Shown: positions 1 to 15,732 of the stretch, piece by piece
How positions within the stretch are numbered: the stretch's first letter is position 1
Layout: every line of letters starts with the position of its first letter
DNA from: Meloidogyne chitwoodi
Taxonomy: Eukaryota > Nematoda > Chromadorea > Rhabditida > Meloidogynidae
Length of the DNA: 64,000 nt
Direction of reading: 5' to 3'
NCBI GenBank assembly: GCA_015183035.1
Contig: JACZZP010000002.1
Span: 1,488,001-1,552,000 of the forward strand
Position numbers and translations under genes: made by a program
Notes under the pieces: generated by a model
Database searches by the model: none
What the model was told of the DNA's origin: nothing
What the model saw: only the letters and a program-made list of their open reading frames with translations

Positions 1-526
1 TTCAAAGACCCTTTCGCATATAATAAGGTAGCGCTATCACTGTGAATTTACAATAAACTTAAGTTTAATTGGGATTTATTCCCAGACAAAGGGACCATTT
101 AAATACCAGATTTTTCAAAGCTCATTATATTTATTTTCTTGGTGATCCATACTAGACTTGGTACTGAGATGGCTCCGTTTGTAATGGAAGGTACTGAAAT
201 AACCCGTACCAATAGGGTACACCTCAGTTGAGTCAGCACGATTGAGTCTGACACGGTTGAGTCAATTTTGGTCTCATTCGACTCAGTTCGAAGAGCTCTT
301 TCAAATGAGCTATCATTCATATTTTTATATAATTCGTATTTAGGAAAAAACTTGGGTGAAATATTTTAGACGGTGACTCAACCGTTCTGACTCAATCGTG
401 CTGACTCAACTGAACTGCTCCCGTTCCAGTATTGATGAAATAAAATAATTTTGAGTATTTCGATCGTAATTTCTTTAATTTTTAATAGAATAACTTAATT
501 TCTAAAATTTTATTTTTCGTCTAAAT
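1..526. other. Upstream intergenic region with an inverted repeat
   Basis: No coding exon is visible here. The stretch holds the TTGAGTCA-rich inverted repeat annotated separately and then AT-rich sequence leading to the U2SURP start codon. A promoter is likely in this interval, but no specific core element can be pointed to. Confidence 0.5.
224..413. repeat. Short inverted repeat built of TTGAGTCA words
   Basis: The arm at 224-264 is nearly the reverse complement of 374-413 (about 40 bp, one substitution and one indel). Each arm contains the word TTGAGTCA or its variants three times, so the palindrome is itself made of iterated AP-1-like TGAGTCA sites. The spacer carries CATTTGAAAGAGCTCTTCGA (complement, 287-307), a motif that recurs in other elements of the window. 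It is probably a small non-autonomous transposon; clear target duplications were not found. Confidence 0.7.
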
Positions 527-4886
<4,360 letters not shown>

Positions 4887-4896
4887 TATTGGTATG

Positions 4897-4902
4897 AATA
4901 AA
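4897..4902 (+). terminator. Possible poly(A) signal of U2SURP
   Basis: A canonical AATAAA lies 10 bases after the stop codon. The short distance would give a very compact 3' UTR, which is common in nematodes. No cleavage site can be shown from sequence alone. Confidence 0.35.
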
Positions 4903-5040
4903 GAAACATTAAAGGATGAATCATTACATTTTATATGATATACCCCTTCCCTTACATGCCATTGTCAATGTCCGATATATTGAACTATTTATTAAAGGTC
5001 GAAAAAGGCAAAAATGAACCTAATATTTTTTGTTTGCTAT

Positions 5041-5687
5041 TAGGTCGGGTCATAATTAGTGTCGCTTTTTTCAAATGTTTATAAAATTGCCCAATAATCC
5101 TAGAGATCTGAAATTTTGTATATAGCTTTATTTAGATGTTTTCTAATAAAGCCCAACATTTGAAATTTTTTGGTTAGGTAGGTCTAAAGTTATGGTCCAA
5201 AATGTAAAAAAATCCCCTAAAAACTCGTTTTTCTAACTTTGCGTAAAATCATCTGATCGGGATGATCTAAATGGCATTCGAAAGAACTTCTCGATTATTA
5301 GGCTTGATCCATAAACCACGAGCTTGTAACTCGGTCCAATCCGGAATTCGAATTTCGACATTTTCAAAAAAACCGTATTTTTAGACTAGTGAGTATAGGT
5401 GAGCGTCCGGTCTTTCTGCCGTCTAATAGTGCTTTCGAAGAGCTTTCGAATGATATATAACTTGTCGACCAATTCGAGAAAGTTTTCGAGAAAATAATTT
5501 TTTCTCAAGTTTGACACTTTCGACATTTTGGACCATAACTTTAGACTTACCTAACCAAAAAATTTCAAATGTTGGGCTTTATTAGAAAACATCTAAATAA
5601 AGCCATATACAAATTTCAGATCTCTAGGATTTAATTGGCAATTTTATAAACATTTGAAAAAAGCGACACTAATTATGAGCCCCTCTA
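5041..5687. mobile_element. Foldback element with ~165-bp terminal inverted repeats
   Basis: About 5041-5204 returns as its reverse complement at about 5518-5687. Both arms include the run from CATAATTAGTGTCGC through CCAACATTTGAAAT to GGACCATAACTTTAG-like sequence. The spacer has no open frame of note and contains two copies of the CATTCGAAAG motif in opposite orientation (5275 and 5431-5452). The element occupies the convergent space between the 3' ends of U2SURP and NEMF. No transposase relic or sure TSD was seen, so the superfamily is unknown. Confidence 0.8.
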
Positions 5688-5951
5688 ATATAATTATTGA
5701 TAGGGTTAATACATCTTTACTAATTTTGTACATTAGCACCGGGTAAATTAATCTCATTTTAAAATAAAAAGACGGTTCATTTCTCTCGTTTCTTCCATAT
5801 AAATTAGACACGGATTTTTTAAAATATCTCATTGGGATTCCATGTCTTGTTTTTAATTATCATCTGAAAAAAAATCCGTAATTTTACATTAGTGTGTATT
5901 TTCACATTGACTTAAATAAATACTATTTTTTACATATTTAATAAATTTTTA

Positions 5952-8900
5952 TCAAATGATCAATTTGGAAAATTGTTTTGCGTTGAATGATGGCGCAGAC
6001 ACACGAACTTTACCGGGTATTAATTGTATCAATCTGTCGTCTCCAATTTGTGACTTGAGTAATGTTCTTTCAGCCAATGTTAAAGACTTGTCTTTCTATA
6101 AAATTTAAATATAATTTGAATTTTTTACTGAAAATTGGAAAAATCAAGGATTTCTGATAAATTATAAAAAATAGATACAGCGAAAAGTTCAAGCGCCATT
6201 TTTACAGCTTTGCCTCGTTTGCAACTTCCCGGAGTAATTTTTACCTTAAATAAAATGTTAAGTGTTGGAAATATCAAACAAAATACTTTGAGTTTAAATT
6301 TATTCATTGCTGTGTATGGCGCACAGACAGGAATTGCAAATACAGGTTGATCTTCATTTAATAAATATCCTGTAAATGAGTCTATCAGATCACTCTCACT
6401 TACTTCAATAGCTTCATTATTTGTATCTTCATCAAACTCATTTTTACTATCATTATTAGGTTCTTCTACTATGTCATTTTGCATTGATGTACTTCCAGTA
6501 AAACGAACCTTAAAAATACAGGTATTTTTGTATATTGTTAATTTTACTTTAACGTCAGGAAATTCATCCATTGTATCAGATTGATTTTCTTCATCAAGCA
6601 CATCTTCTGAGATAATTGTGGATTCATCATCTTTTTGTAAATTCTCGCTAATAGGTGAATTGTCTTCTCCAATCTTCCTAGCTTCTACCGATTCATCGTC
6701 CAATTTAAACATTAATCCTTTAAAATATTTTACTTTAATATTTATAAACTAACCAAATCCTAATTGCAGAGGGCAACTTGGTAGAAAGTTACGCTTTCCT
6801 CTAATCATAAATGAACCAGAAACAAGATATTCACCTGCTGGGGCTGTTCTTGATACCTAAAAATTTATTTAAAGTAATTATCTTTATAGATATATAAACC
6901 TGATCATGTCTCACCCACCAAGCATTAACAGAAACGTTTGCCTCCCAGGCAGAAGAGAAACAAACAGCAAAAGTTCCTGCCTCGTTAAGTGTTTTATGTG
7001 GTGGTGTCCACTCTTCAGATGTTTGATTTTCTCTGTTTCTTATAATTACTGAAGATCCTCCTCTTTATATTAAAATTAAATTAACTATCAGTTTAAAAAA
7101 TGATAAACTGTATTTCTGCGTGAACATAAATATCCCCTGAACGCATATAACGTTTGACTAATAATTCGTTTTGTTGCGAATCACGACCAGCTAAAACTAA
7201 AAAGTCATCTGAGCTTACAAACTAAAGTGTAAAACTAATAGAATAAAATCTTTTTAATTTACCCAAAGGAACTTCTCAAACCAATAAGTCTTTCGAGCAT
7301 GAATAATATTTGTTTTTCTCACTTTAGTCTAATAAAAATTTTTTTTTATAAAAATAACATCTAACTTGTGTAGATTTAATATCTGCTTTCATTCTGGCTG
7401 ATTTAACTACTGATTTTAATGCTTTATTTGTAGAAGCTTCTGTTTTTTCCTTCTTCTGCTCGGCTGCCCTCTTTTCTTGAAAAAAAATTATATTAACAAA
7501 TAAATGAAAAAACCTTCAAATAATTGACGGGCATTTTGTTCAGCATTTAAAAAAAAATCCAAGTCTACATTTAACTCCTTATCAGATTCATCGTAGGGAT
7601 TGGTAAGACGCATTGTAAATCTTAAATAATACATATTATGCGTAGAAGACCGATTTTTATATTACTTTAAATTCACATTTTATCTATGATAAGCTCTATT
7701 TTTTGCATTTTTTAAAGTCATACTTATATAAAATTTAATAGCTAACCGATTAGTTTCTAACTTCAATTTGCATATAGCTTTCGCAGCAGGCTGTTCTCCC
7801 ATATTTGCTAGTTCCTCTAACCACAAACCAATTCCTGTCTTTGGCACTAATTTAGGTCCTCGATTGTTTACCGCCAATGATTTGTTAACTTTTTTAAGAT
7901 TAGTTAAAGCTGTTCTAAATATTTAAAAAATGGTACTTTTAGTATACCACCCCCATTTTAGGATGTTGGTGACATTTATGTTGCCCTAGGAAAATATATG
8001 CCACGCTTTTAATTTAAAAAACATCAAATTAATTCATTCTTTTCGTTATAATGAAATTTTTATGGCAACATTATATTCCAAAATGTCTTCCAACTGCGAA
8101 TAAATAGAGAGCTATGGTGGCATACAAAGTACTAAAAAAGTTTAAAATTTCTCCTTAAATAAACTAACCTAACAATCAAAAGTGCTTGCTCCACAAAATC
8201 CTTATTATAAATAATAAATTCTCCACGCTTCCTTTGAATTTCTTTCACTTCATTCAATGATTGTATACGCCTTTCATGGTCACGTTTTATATTCTAAAAT
8301 AATTAACTAAAATACAAACTAAAAAATTCAAACACATTTAATTTTCTATTAGCTTCCTTTTCAGCTCCTCCTTCCTTTTGTTTGCACTTATGTGTCTCAA
8401 CTGTCCAATAGTATTTGTCAATTGCTTCACTAAACGTTTTAGTTTCAAGAATTTGAAAATTATTGGTAGTCTTGTCGCGAAATTGTACAAAATCATAAGG
8501 GTAAAATTCCTAACAAAAATTATAAAATATTAATAAATGCTCTAAAAATATTAATAGTAGATGTCAAAATTCAAAGTAATTTTTATTGAGTTATTTGAAT
8601 TATATTGTAAAAATAAATTAATTTGGTTTTGCATAGAAAGATCAGAAACAAAAAAGCTTTAAAATCCTAAACCTTAAATAATTGAACTGGGGAGCCTTCG
8701 TCAATTTCTTTTTCTTCATATGCAATAAATCCACCGTGTGATCTATTTGTAATATCGTTAGCCACCTTTTCTGCTTCTTTCAAAATACAAGCAACTTTCT
8801 TAGCACCATCCTCACTCGGAGAAATATGAATGCCAATCTTAAGAAAAATATATAGTTAACCTTCTAGTTCTACCAAAAAAATTTAAATTTTTCGTTGTTT

Positions 8901-9672
8901 TTAATATATTTACCTGTGCCCCAAATGGAATTCCAACTTTAACAAAAACATGATCGAGAAGAAGTCCTCCAAAAGGCATATTACAGACCAAAGCCTTTTT
9001 GAGTGAATCACCAGCTTTTGCAGACTGTAGGAATTTTATAATATTCTCATCTGTTGGATGAAACTGTGAACACTGCCTGGCTTGCTCAAGTGGATATCTA
9101 AATAAGAAAATGAAATAAAAAAATGAAGAAAAAACCTCTCCCTAACAGAAAATCGAACATCTGTGTCATGATCTGTGCGTGGCCTCAATATATTCAAAAT
9201 TATATATTCATGATCAGTAAGCACAACATTGCCTCTATCATAAAGTTCCACAATTATATGATAACTGCGATCTGCATCCCCAAATTTCAAGTCAACAATA
9301 CGATCAATACCAACATAAAAATAACATCTATACCAAAAATATATATGGAAAATATTTACTTGAGAAACTGTAGTTAAACGCTTGCTTTTAACATGCTTAC
9401 GAAATTTCATGCTGAATCCAGACGGAATAATAGCTTTTGGCCATTCGCATTTAGTTACATGAATACGAACTCCGGACTCAAAAAGAATAAAAGCCTTCTC
9501 ATTCGGTCTAAAATAAAAATTAAATTATTTTATTTTAATTTAAATACTTTTGCAATTTTAATAAATACGTCTTTGAATTTATATCATAAATATTTGATAA
9601 CCGCATTCCTTTTAAATTGTTTAAATCATGGAGAACCGCACAAAGATCAAATGTAGAAAATTTTGTTTTCAT
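5952..9672 (-). CDS. NEMF: NEMF / Rqc2 / Caliban homologue, ribosome quality control factor
   Basis: Family role: binds stalled 60S-peptidyl-tRNA complexes, helps recruit Listerin and adds C-terminal tails. The start ATG (9670-9672) opens [18 protein letters not shown]...[16 protein letters not shown], the expected NFACT-N start. It continues through [16 protein letters not shown] and [13 protein letters not shown] (9400-9510), [28 protein letters not shown] (9180-9300) and [12 protein letters not shown]. The helical middle carries [20 protein letters not shown] (7740-7830). NFACT-R follows with [33 protein letters not shown] and GDIYVHAE (7130-7300), then AWWVRHDQ and [22 protein letters not shown] (6760-6920). 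An acidic insert (6440-6710) precedes the NFACT-C part with [22 protein letters not shown], and the protein ends [22 protein letters not shown]. At least a dozen short introns; family length and order are conserved. Confidence 0.93.
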
Positions 9673-10009
9673 ATTTTTAAAATTTAAGAAATATACCTAA
9701 AAATAGGCAAAAGACAAATGTAGAAGAACTTCAAGAAAAGCTAACGAACATTTAGAAATAAGGCATTGCTTTAATCAGTAAACCGTTATTAATATTTAAT
9801 GTATAGGTATCAAACGGCACCACCTCAAAACGTCGTACGCCAAAATGTCGTCGGTCGAATATTTTTAATTTTATTTTATTTTCCAGTTTGAAAACTCTTG
9901 AGATTAGACAAAACGTAATGGACGAAATGGTCATAAGGCCAATATTGGACAAAATGGTCTGCAGCACTAACGGCGAAACTTCATTTTCGGCGACAAAGTG
10001 AGATTTAAC
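9673..10009. repeat. Intergenic region with degenerate 'ACAAAATGGTC' words
   Basis: No exon is recognised. From about 9825 to 9995 the sequence repeats loosely related words such as CCAAAATGTCGTCGG, GGACGAAATGGTC and GGACAAAATGGTC, which stand out in GC content from the flanks. Possibly a decayed end of a small transposon; the boundaries cannot be fixed. Confidence 0.4.
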
Positions 10010-10264
10010 TAGTGACCGGAACTTTTTTGTCTAACAGGATTTTATCTTCTCTTCAGAGCGCCTGTGATAAGGGCCACTCTCTCACGTAAAAAAGACGCAG
10101 AAAAACTGACCAGTGGACAGTTGCGGTCAGAGAAAATATTGTGATCTGCTCTTTTCCAGAATTGTACATATTTTCTGCGTCTTTATCACACAAGAGAGTA
10201 GCCTTATCACAGGCGCTCTGAAGAGAAAATATAATCCTGTTAGACAAAAAAGTTCCGGTCACTA
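10010..10264. mobile_element. hAT-like MITE, 255 bp, with perfect 8-bp TSD
   Basis: TIRs begin TAGTGACCGGAACTTTTTTG and extend about 60 bp inward (left 10010-10070, right about 10202-10264). The element is flanked on both sides by GATTTAAC (10002-10009 and 10265-10272), a perfect 8-bp duplication. TAGTG ends with an 8-bp duplication fit the hAT superfamily. It has no coding capacity. Its right TSD directly abuts the TSD of the next element. Confidence 0.85.
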
Positions 10265-10275
10265 GATTTAACTAA

Positions 10276-10762
10276 CAAGGGAACATCACAACATGCTACA
10301 CCCCAATTTTGACAAAACCTATACCATTCGAAAGAGCTTATTGAGTAGGCACAGAATCTCATTTTTTACGTGCCCTAGTTAAGGTATCGCAAAGTTATGA
10401 ACTTTTAAAGTTTCAAAAAAGAGGCTCTCCACACTTATGATCACCTCTATACACTATTTTCCTTTTGTTTTCCATGCAGCGGCAGCCTGCCTTCTCTTCT
10501 TTTTCTTGGAGTAACTCGCGGCCGCTGCAAGGAAAAGAAAAGAGAGAAGAGAGGTGATCTTAAGGCCGTAGTAAAGAGTAGAGAGAAAGGGACACTTTTG
10601 AAGAGGAAAAGGAACATTTTTTTGAAACTTTAAAAGCTCGTAACTTTGCGATACCTTAACTAGGGCACGTAAAAAATGAGATTCTGTACCTACTCGAAAA
10701 ACTCTTTCGAATGGTATAGGTTTTGTCAAAATTGGGGTGTAGCATGTTGTGATGTTCCCTTG
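10276..10762. mobile_element. PIF/Harbinger-like MITE, 487 bp, TAA TSD (copy 1)
   Basis: Inverted arms of about 148 bp (10276-10421 and 10617-10762) start CAAGGGAACATC and are flanked by TAA on both sides. TWA duplications are typical of PIF/Harbinger. The same terminus and the same TAA duplication occur at 19511-20052, confirming a family. The open frame that spans it on the minus strand runs through both inverted arms, so it is not a gene. A CATTCGAAAGAG motif lies in both arms. Confidence 0.85.
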
Positions 10763-11045
10763 TAAATGAGCTTGACCTTTGAGTCCCACTATTTGAGTCT
10801 AAGCATAAATTTGTTTAGGTTTGAATTTTTAGTGCCAGATTTCGATATATGTGTTATTTTTTGAAATTTTAGCAAGTTTAGAAAAAAGATTGAGAGGATC
10901 GTTTGACCAACCCTACTTATAACCACTATGTTCATTCACAGTCCTCGTTTTAAACGCTTCTTCCTCAAAATCCTAGCTTTATTTATGATAATTCAATCTT
11001 TTTTATCATCTATTTATCAAATAGATCACTTAATAAAATTCTTAA

Positions 11046-11910
11046 ATGATGATAAATGAATTTGGCTTTCGTCAAGATGCTCGACTACCTACTCAAATTC
11101 GAAATATAATATATCAAACTGGTATTTATTCAAATGCGGATGGTTCTGCTTATATTGAACAAGGAGGAACTAAGGTGTTTAATTTAAATTTATTTATACT
11201 TAAATAATTTTAAGATTCTCTGTGCAGTTTATGGGCCTCGCGAAGGCAGAATTAAATCGAGAATCCAAGAAGAGTCAGCAATAGTAGTTTGTCAATATAG
11301 TCAATCAACATTTTCTGTACCAGACCGTCGAAATCGTCCAAGAGGTGACAGAAGAGGTAATACAAATTCACGACTACTTGAACGTGCCTTTGAATCTGTG
11401 ATCTTTGTTAATTTATATCCTAGGAGTCAAATTGATATTTTCTTCGAAATTATTGAAGTAATCTTTTGACTTTATTAAATTATCCTCAATATTTTGGCCG
11501 ACGGTGGTAATCTAGCAGCTTGTGTAAATGCAGGAAGTCTTGCTTTGGCCGATGCTGGAATTCCAATGCGTGGTTTAGCTTCTGCAATTGAATGTGGCTG
11601 TGTAGATGGAGTTCCGTGTGCAGATTCAGGTTCTCGGGAGCAAAGTGAATTAATTCCTCGTGTTACAATTGCAACAGTTGGTCAGTATTTAATATACTTA
11701 AATGCTAGAAAAACTTTTTTTTAGCATTCATTTAAATCATATTTTTTAAAAGGTGGGAGAGAAGAGATCATACTCATATCATTGAAGAATTTGGTACATC
11801 GAAGCAATTTGGCAGAATTTCTTAAATCTGCAATAAATGCTTGTGCACAAATTCACACATGTTTGGAAACGGCTACTTTTGAAAGTATCAAAACGGCACA
11901 TCGATTATAA
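11046..11910 (+). CDS. EXOSC4: Exosome complex component RRP41 / EXOSC4
   Basis: RNase PH-fold subunit of the ring of the RNA exosome (3'-5' RNA decay and processing, nucleus and cytoplasm). The protein starts MMINEFGFRQDARLP, followed by [48 protein letters not shown] and YPRSQIDIFFEII. It then runs ADGGNLAACVNAGSLALADAGIPMRGL and ends after GREEIILISLKN. Family landmarks ([27 protein letters not shown]) are in order at the usual length, about 240 residues. Exons: 11046-11174, 11215-11457, 11497 to about 11681, and about 11753-11910. The junction before ADGGN needs an acceptor ending TTTTG rather than AG. Only 196 bases separate its stop from the next gene on the same strand, so the two may share an operon. 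Confidence 0.92.
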
Positions 11911-12106
11911 ATATTTTTTTAATTACACTTAATTATTGCGTATTTATGATTTTTGTCCTATGTTACTACTTTTTATTCATAGCAAAATTAAATATTTATT
12001 TTGATTGTTGTTTAAAAATTATTAAAAGATCAAAAGTTTCCTATTAGCTTAAAATAATTTTATTTATAATTTATATTAATATTTGCAATTATTTAATGAG
12101 AAATCA

Positions 12107-15100
12107 ATGATACGGAACAGAGTTTGGCTAATTCTTCCGTTTGCAAGACATGGAGTCAGAAGCATGTTTTTTTCAAATTTTAAAGCGACTTATGGTGCTT
12201 TCGGGTTTTTAATTTATTTTTATTAATAATTTCAATGGCCTTCAATGTTTTTTAAGTTAATTCGTCTCCTAGAACTATTTTGCTTAATGAATTTTGAGCT
12301 ATCTGATTAGAATTTCTATTAGTTTTCTTTGACTATTTTTTTAAATTTATATTATAAAATTAATGAAAAACAGATAAAGGAATATCTAATTTAAATTTTT
12401 TAGTTTTGCATCATATGCTCATAAAAAATCTGAATGTGATCAAGAAATTGAAAATGTTTCGACACATGAAACACTTAAATTATCAGCCTTTATTGATGAA
12501 TTATTAATGCAACCATCTCTGAGTTCATCCAAGGAGATAGATGTTTGTTTTATTTTTTAATTTGAAAATATTTCTTTTAAAGAGAGATAACTATTATCGG
12601 GAACTTATGAAGGCACAAAACTACTGGAGCTCATTCAAATCTTATGACAAGTTATCTTCAACAACAGTTACTAGATTCTCTAAGGATTTGGAAAAGATGA
12701 ATATTAATTCTCTTGTATTTTTATTAATTTATTTCGGAAATAAAAGGATTCGGTATGGACAAATTTTGGAGCCTTTATGCAAACGCATTGAAGAATTGTT
12801 AGTTTTGTTAATATTTTTGTCGATAATTTAAATAACTAATAATTTAATTTTTGTTTAATATTCTATAAAATATTTCTTTATTATATCTATTTAATTTCAA
12901 TTATAATTTTAGTATTCCTTTAAACAATCCGGTTTACGTCACTCACATCTTAAAAGCGTTACCAAAACTAGACTGGGCTGATGCAAATTTAATCACGAAA
13001 TTGAAGCATGAAGTTTCGAAATTTCGAAATAACCCGGATTTACTTAAAAGTGCTCTTTTCTCGCTTGGTATTTTTTTTCGTATATTATTTAAAAATAAAT
13101 TAAGGGAATTTTTATTATAATTTTTTGGTTGATCGAAAAATTATTTTTGTTTTATAGAATATTTGTATAGAGAGGAGGGCAAAGTTCTGACGCTAGGAAG
13201 AAGGAAGTCCTTATCTAGTTTCCTACCCCTTTTTTCTGGAGATCTATGAATGAGACCTTGATCGGGAATTCCGACATTTCAAATTATATTTCACGTTCCA
13301 GTTTTTTATAGCGTGACTGGGTTCTCTTTCTCCGATAACCTGAAAATTTCCTCTTGGACTTACGAGTCCTCACTCCCAACTAATGTTTATATTTAGTAAA
13401 TATTAATTTAGTCTGCTTTTACCCATTTAATATAACTAATTAAGCACGGCTTCATCTAACTGATCGTAATTTTTGGCGTCAAATTATTGAATCACTTGAA
13501 CCTATATTAGAAACAAAACAAATATCGTGTGTTTTAATATTTTTATTTTCTATTTACAATGATCTTTAAGAGATTTATGTTTATTAAATATTGCACAAGC
13601 TTTTGCTCTTGCGAATGTCGATTGTAATTTAATAGCTCCAGTTGGGAAGGCACTTATTAAAAGGCTTTGTAAAGAAAAAATTCCATTAAGGTATTTTTAA
13701 ATAAAAATATTAATTTTTAATTTAATAGTGATTGGCTGGAGTTTGCTTATGTTTTGACGTGCTTCAATTGCTTAGATACTTCTATTGCTGAATCAGTTCT
13801 CAATAAAAACTTTGTTGATAAAATCTATGCGAATGAGCAGGAATCAAAATTGTATTTTTCAGAGATTTTTTTATTTAAATTTTTCTTAGCAAAAGCTACA
13901 ACAACGAAAAAAGTATTGTTTATGATAATATGCGGCTAAAAACAATTTCTTGTGCTGCTAAATTAGAATTGCCAAACTACAAAGGAACATTCTTTATTAA
14001 TAGTAACTTGACTCCAAAGGTTTGCTAATTTAGAGATTATTTCTTTAGTTTTTTATTTGATAGAAATATCTCCACAAATACGCTTTAGCCTGTCATCCAT
14101 ATTCCAATATATTTATACCAGCATGGAAATTGTGTTTTAATTTTGATTAACTTGTTGATAATCCATGAAAAAATATAAGTAGAGTGGGTCACTCCTACAG
14201 CGTATCAAATCTTTAACTGTGAACAACTAATGTGTAAAGTCCTAAATAAAATTTCTACTCATTCTTGGGAAATAATTCATTTTAATTAATTTATTTAATT
14301 TTCTATTAGTTCTAATTATAATCCTCATTTTTAGTTACTCCACTATGTATTACGAAGCAAATTTAATGATGATGAATTACCTTTACTTTCGAACTTTGAG
14401 CTTTTAATGCGACTCATCATCCCGTTGAATGTATTATATTTTTTATAGTTCCGCTAAAAATATACCAGTAGTTAAGATTTATAATAATAAAAAAGATTAA
14501 AAACTTTTTATAATATACACTTAGTTATTTTTTGGAGAATACTAAATTATTTGAATATGTCCAATTAAAAATCTATATTATTTTTTATTTTACTATTCTA
14601 ATAATAATTAATATAGTCGTATAGTACTGGACGGGAATGGCACGAAAAAACCGGTGTAATAATAGAAGGACGATGTTTTGTGAACATATCTAAACGAGAG
14701 TTTGTTCCATTAAACAAAATTGAAAACAAAAACTATAAGGAAGAAGCTTACAAAGAAGTGGCAATTCTTTTCTTTACTAAAAGACAAGTAACAAGGATTT
14801 TTGATCAAATAAACGAACTTGGACCTATCAGATTAGTCGGTATTTGTCAGACGTATGTTTTTCTTTTATTACATATAAGATTGAATTTTTGCATTATTTT
14901 TTGTTTATAGTGAAAATAAATATGATTTTTGAAATTTTATTTTTCAGAGGTATACGACTTTTAAAAAAATCTGGTCTTCATCCGGTCGTTTTCACTGATG
15001 ATCAATTTCAAACATTTAGTGACGAACGAACTAAAATGGAATTTATTCGTAATAAGCTACTTAATTTTTCTGATGATTTTCATGAAAATAATTGGGTTTT

Positions 15101-15158
15101 AGACGAAACAAAAGAAATAAATAATAAAGAAAAAATTAATCATTTTTATGATAGGTGA
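12107..15158 (+). CDS. FASTK-family-like protein with C-terminal RAP-like domain, probably mitochondrial
   Basis: Not identifiable to a single orthologue. The N-terminus (MIRNRVWLILPFARHGVRSM) is basic and lacks acidic residues, as a mitochondrial targeting peptide would. The body has helical repeats like those of FASTK proteins: KMNINSLVFLLIYFGNKRIRYG (12690-12760), LPKLDWADANLITKLKHEV, SLARLHLTDRNFWRQIIESL (13440-13510), LLNIAQAFALANVDCN and WLEFAYVLTCFNCLD. The C-terminus, IRLLKKSGLHPVVFTDDQF then KMEFIRNKLLNF (14950-15070), has the spacing of a RAP domain (ends of FASTKD proteins, RNA-binding). About ten introns; exon joins between 14030 and 14620 are the least certain. FASTKD proteins act in mitochondrial mRNA processing; that role is inferred for this gene. 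Confidence 0.62.
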
Positions 15159-15732
15159 ATTTAAAATTATCGTTAAATTGTTTTTAGTCGTTTCATTTTT
15201 CTTATGGATATAAAATATTTATCCTTTTCTGGTTATAATAATATATTTAAGGAATTTAATCGTATTCCAGCCCTTTTTCTTGGCAACTGTAAGCATGATA
15301 AGTCTAAATTTAATTCGTGGTCCGTATTGTAAAAGTTTATCCAGATTTTTAATATTTAGAAACTTACATATTTAGAAAGACTAACTAACAGAATTCTTAA
15401 AAAATCCTTTTAAAAATATTCATTAATGAAAAAGTCTGTTGTCGAAAAGTCGTTGACGAAAGGTTTTGACGAATGGCCCGTTGACGTAAAGTCTATTGAC
15501 GAAAAGGAGAGCTACAATTCTTTCTGTAAGGAAGATATTAAAAATTGGCGGGGAAAATTGTTTCTATTTCGTCTGTGCCCTCATTTTTTCCTATTGCTTT
15601 TAGTTTTTCTAATTTTATATACATAAATTGGGATTTTATCGCCATTTTTTATAAATTTCTTTTTACACAGTTTATTTTTTAATTATTTTAGTTTTTTTTA
15701 TTAATTTATTGATTATTTAAGAGAACTTGTAA
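15159..15732. repeat. Intergenic region with 'TTGACGAAAAG' words
   Basis: No gene is recognised. At about 15435-15512 the words GTCGAAAAGTCG, TTGACGAAAGG, TTGACGAATGG, TTGACGTAAAG and ATTGACGAAAAG follow one another. It resembles the other word arrays but no inverted partner was found. The small frame through it is not a supported gene. Confidence 0.4.

Noticed and set aside
9752..9967. Minus-strand frame of 71 codons
   Set aside because: Lies in the degenerate word repeats between NEMF and the hAT-like MITE; no domain, no splice context.
10454..10789. Minus-strand frame of 111 codons
   Set aside because: It runs through the spacer and right arm of the PIF-like MITE; the arms are inverted copies of each other and the frame has no family resemblance.
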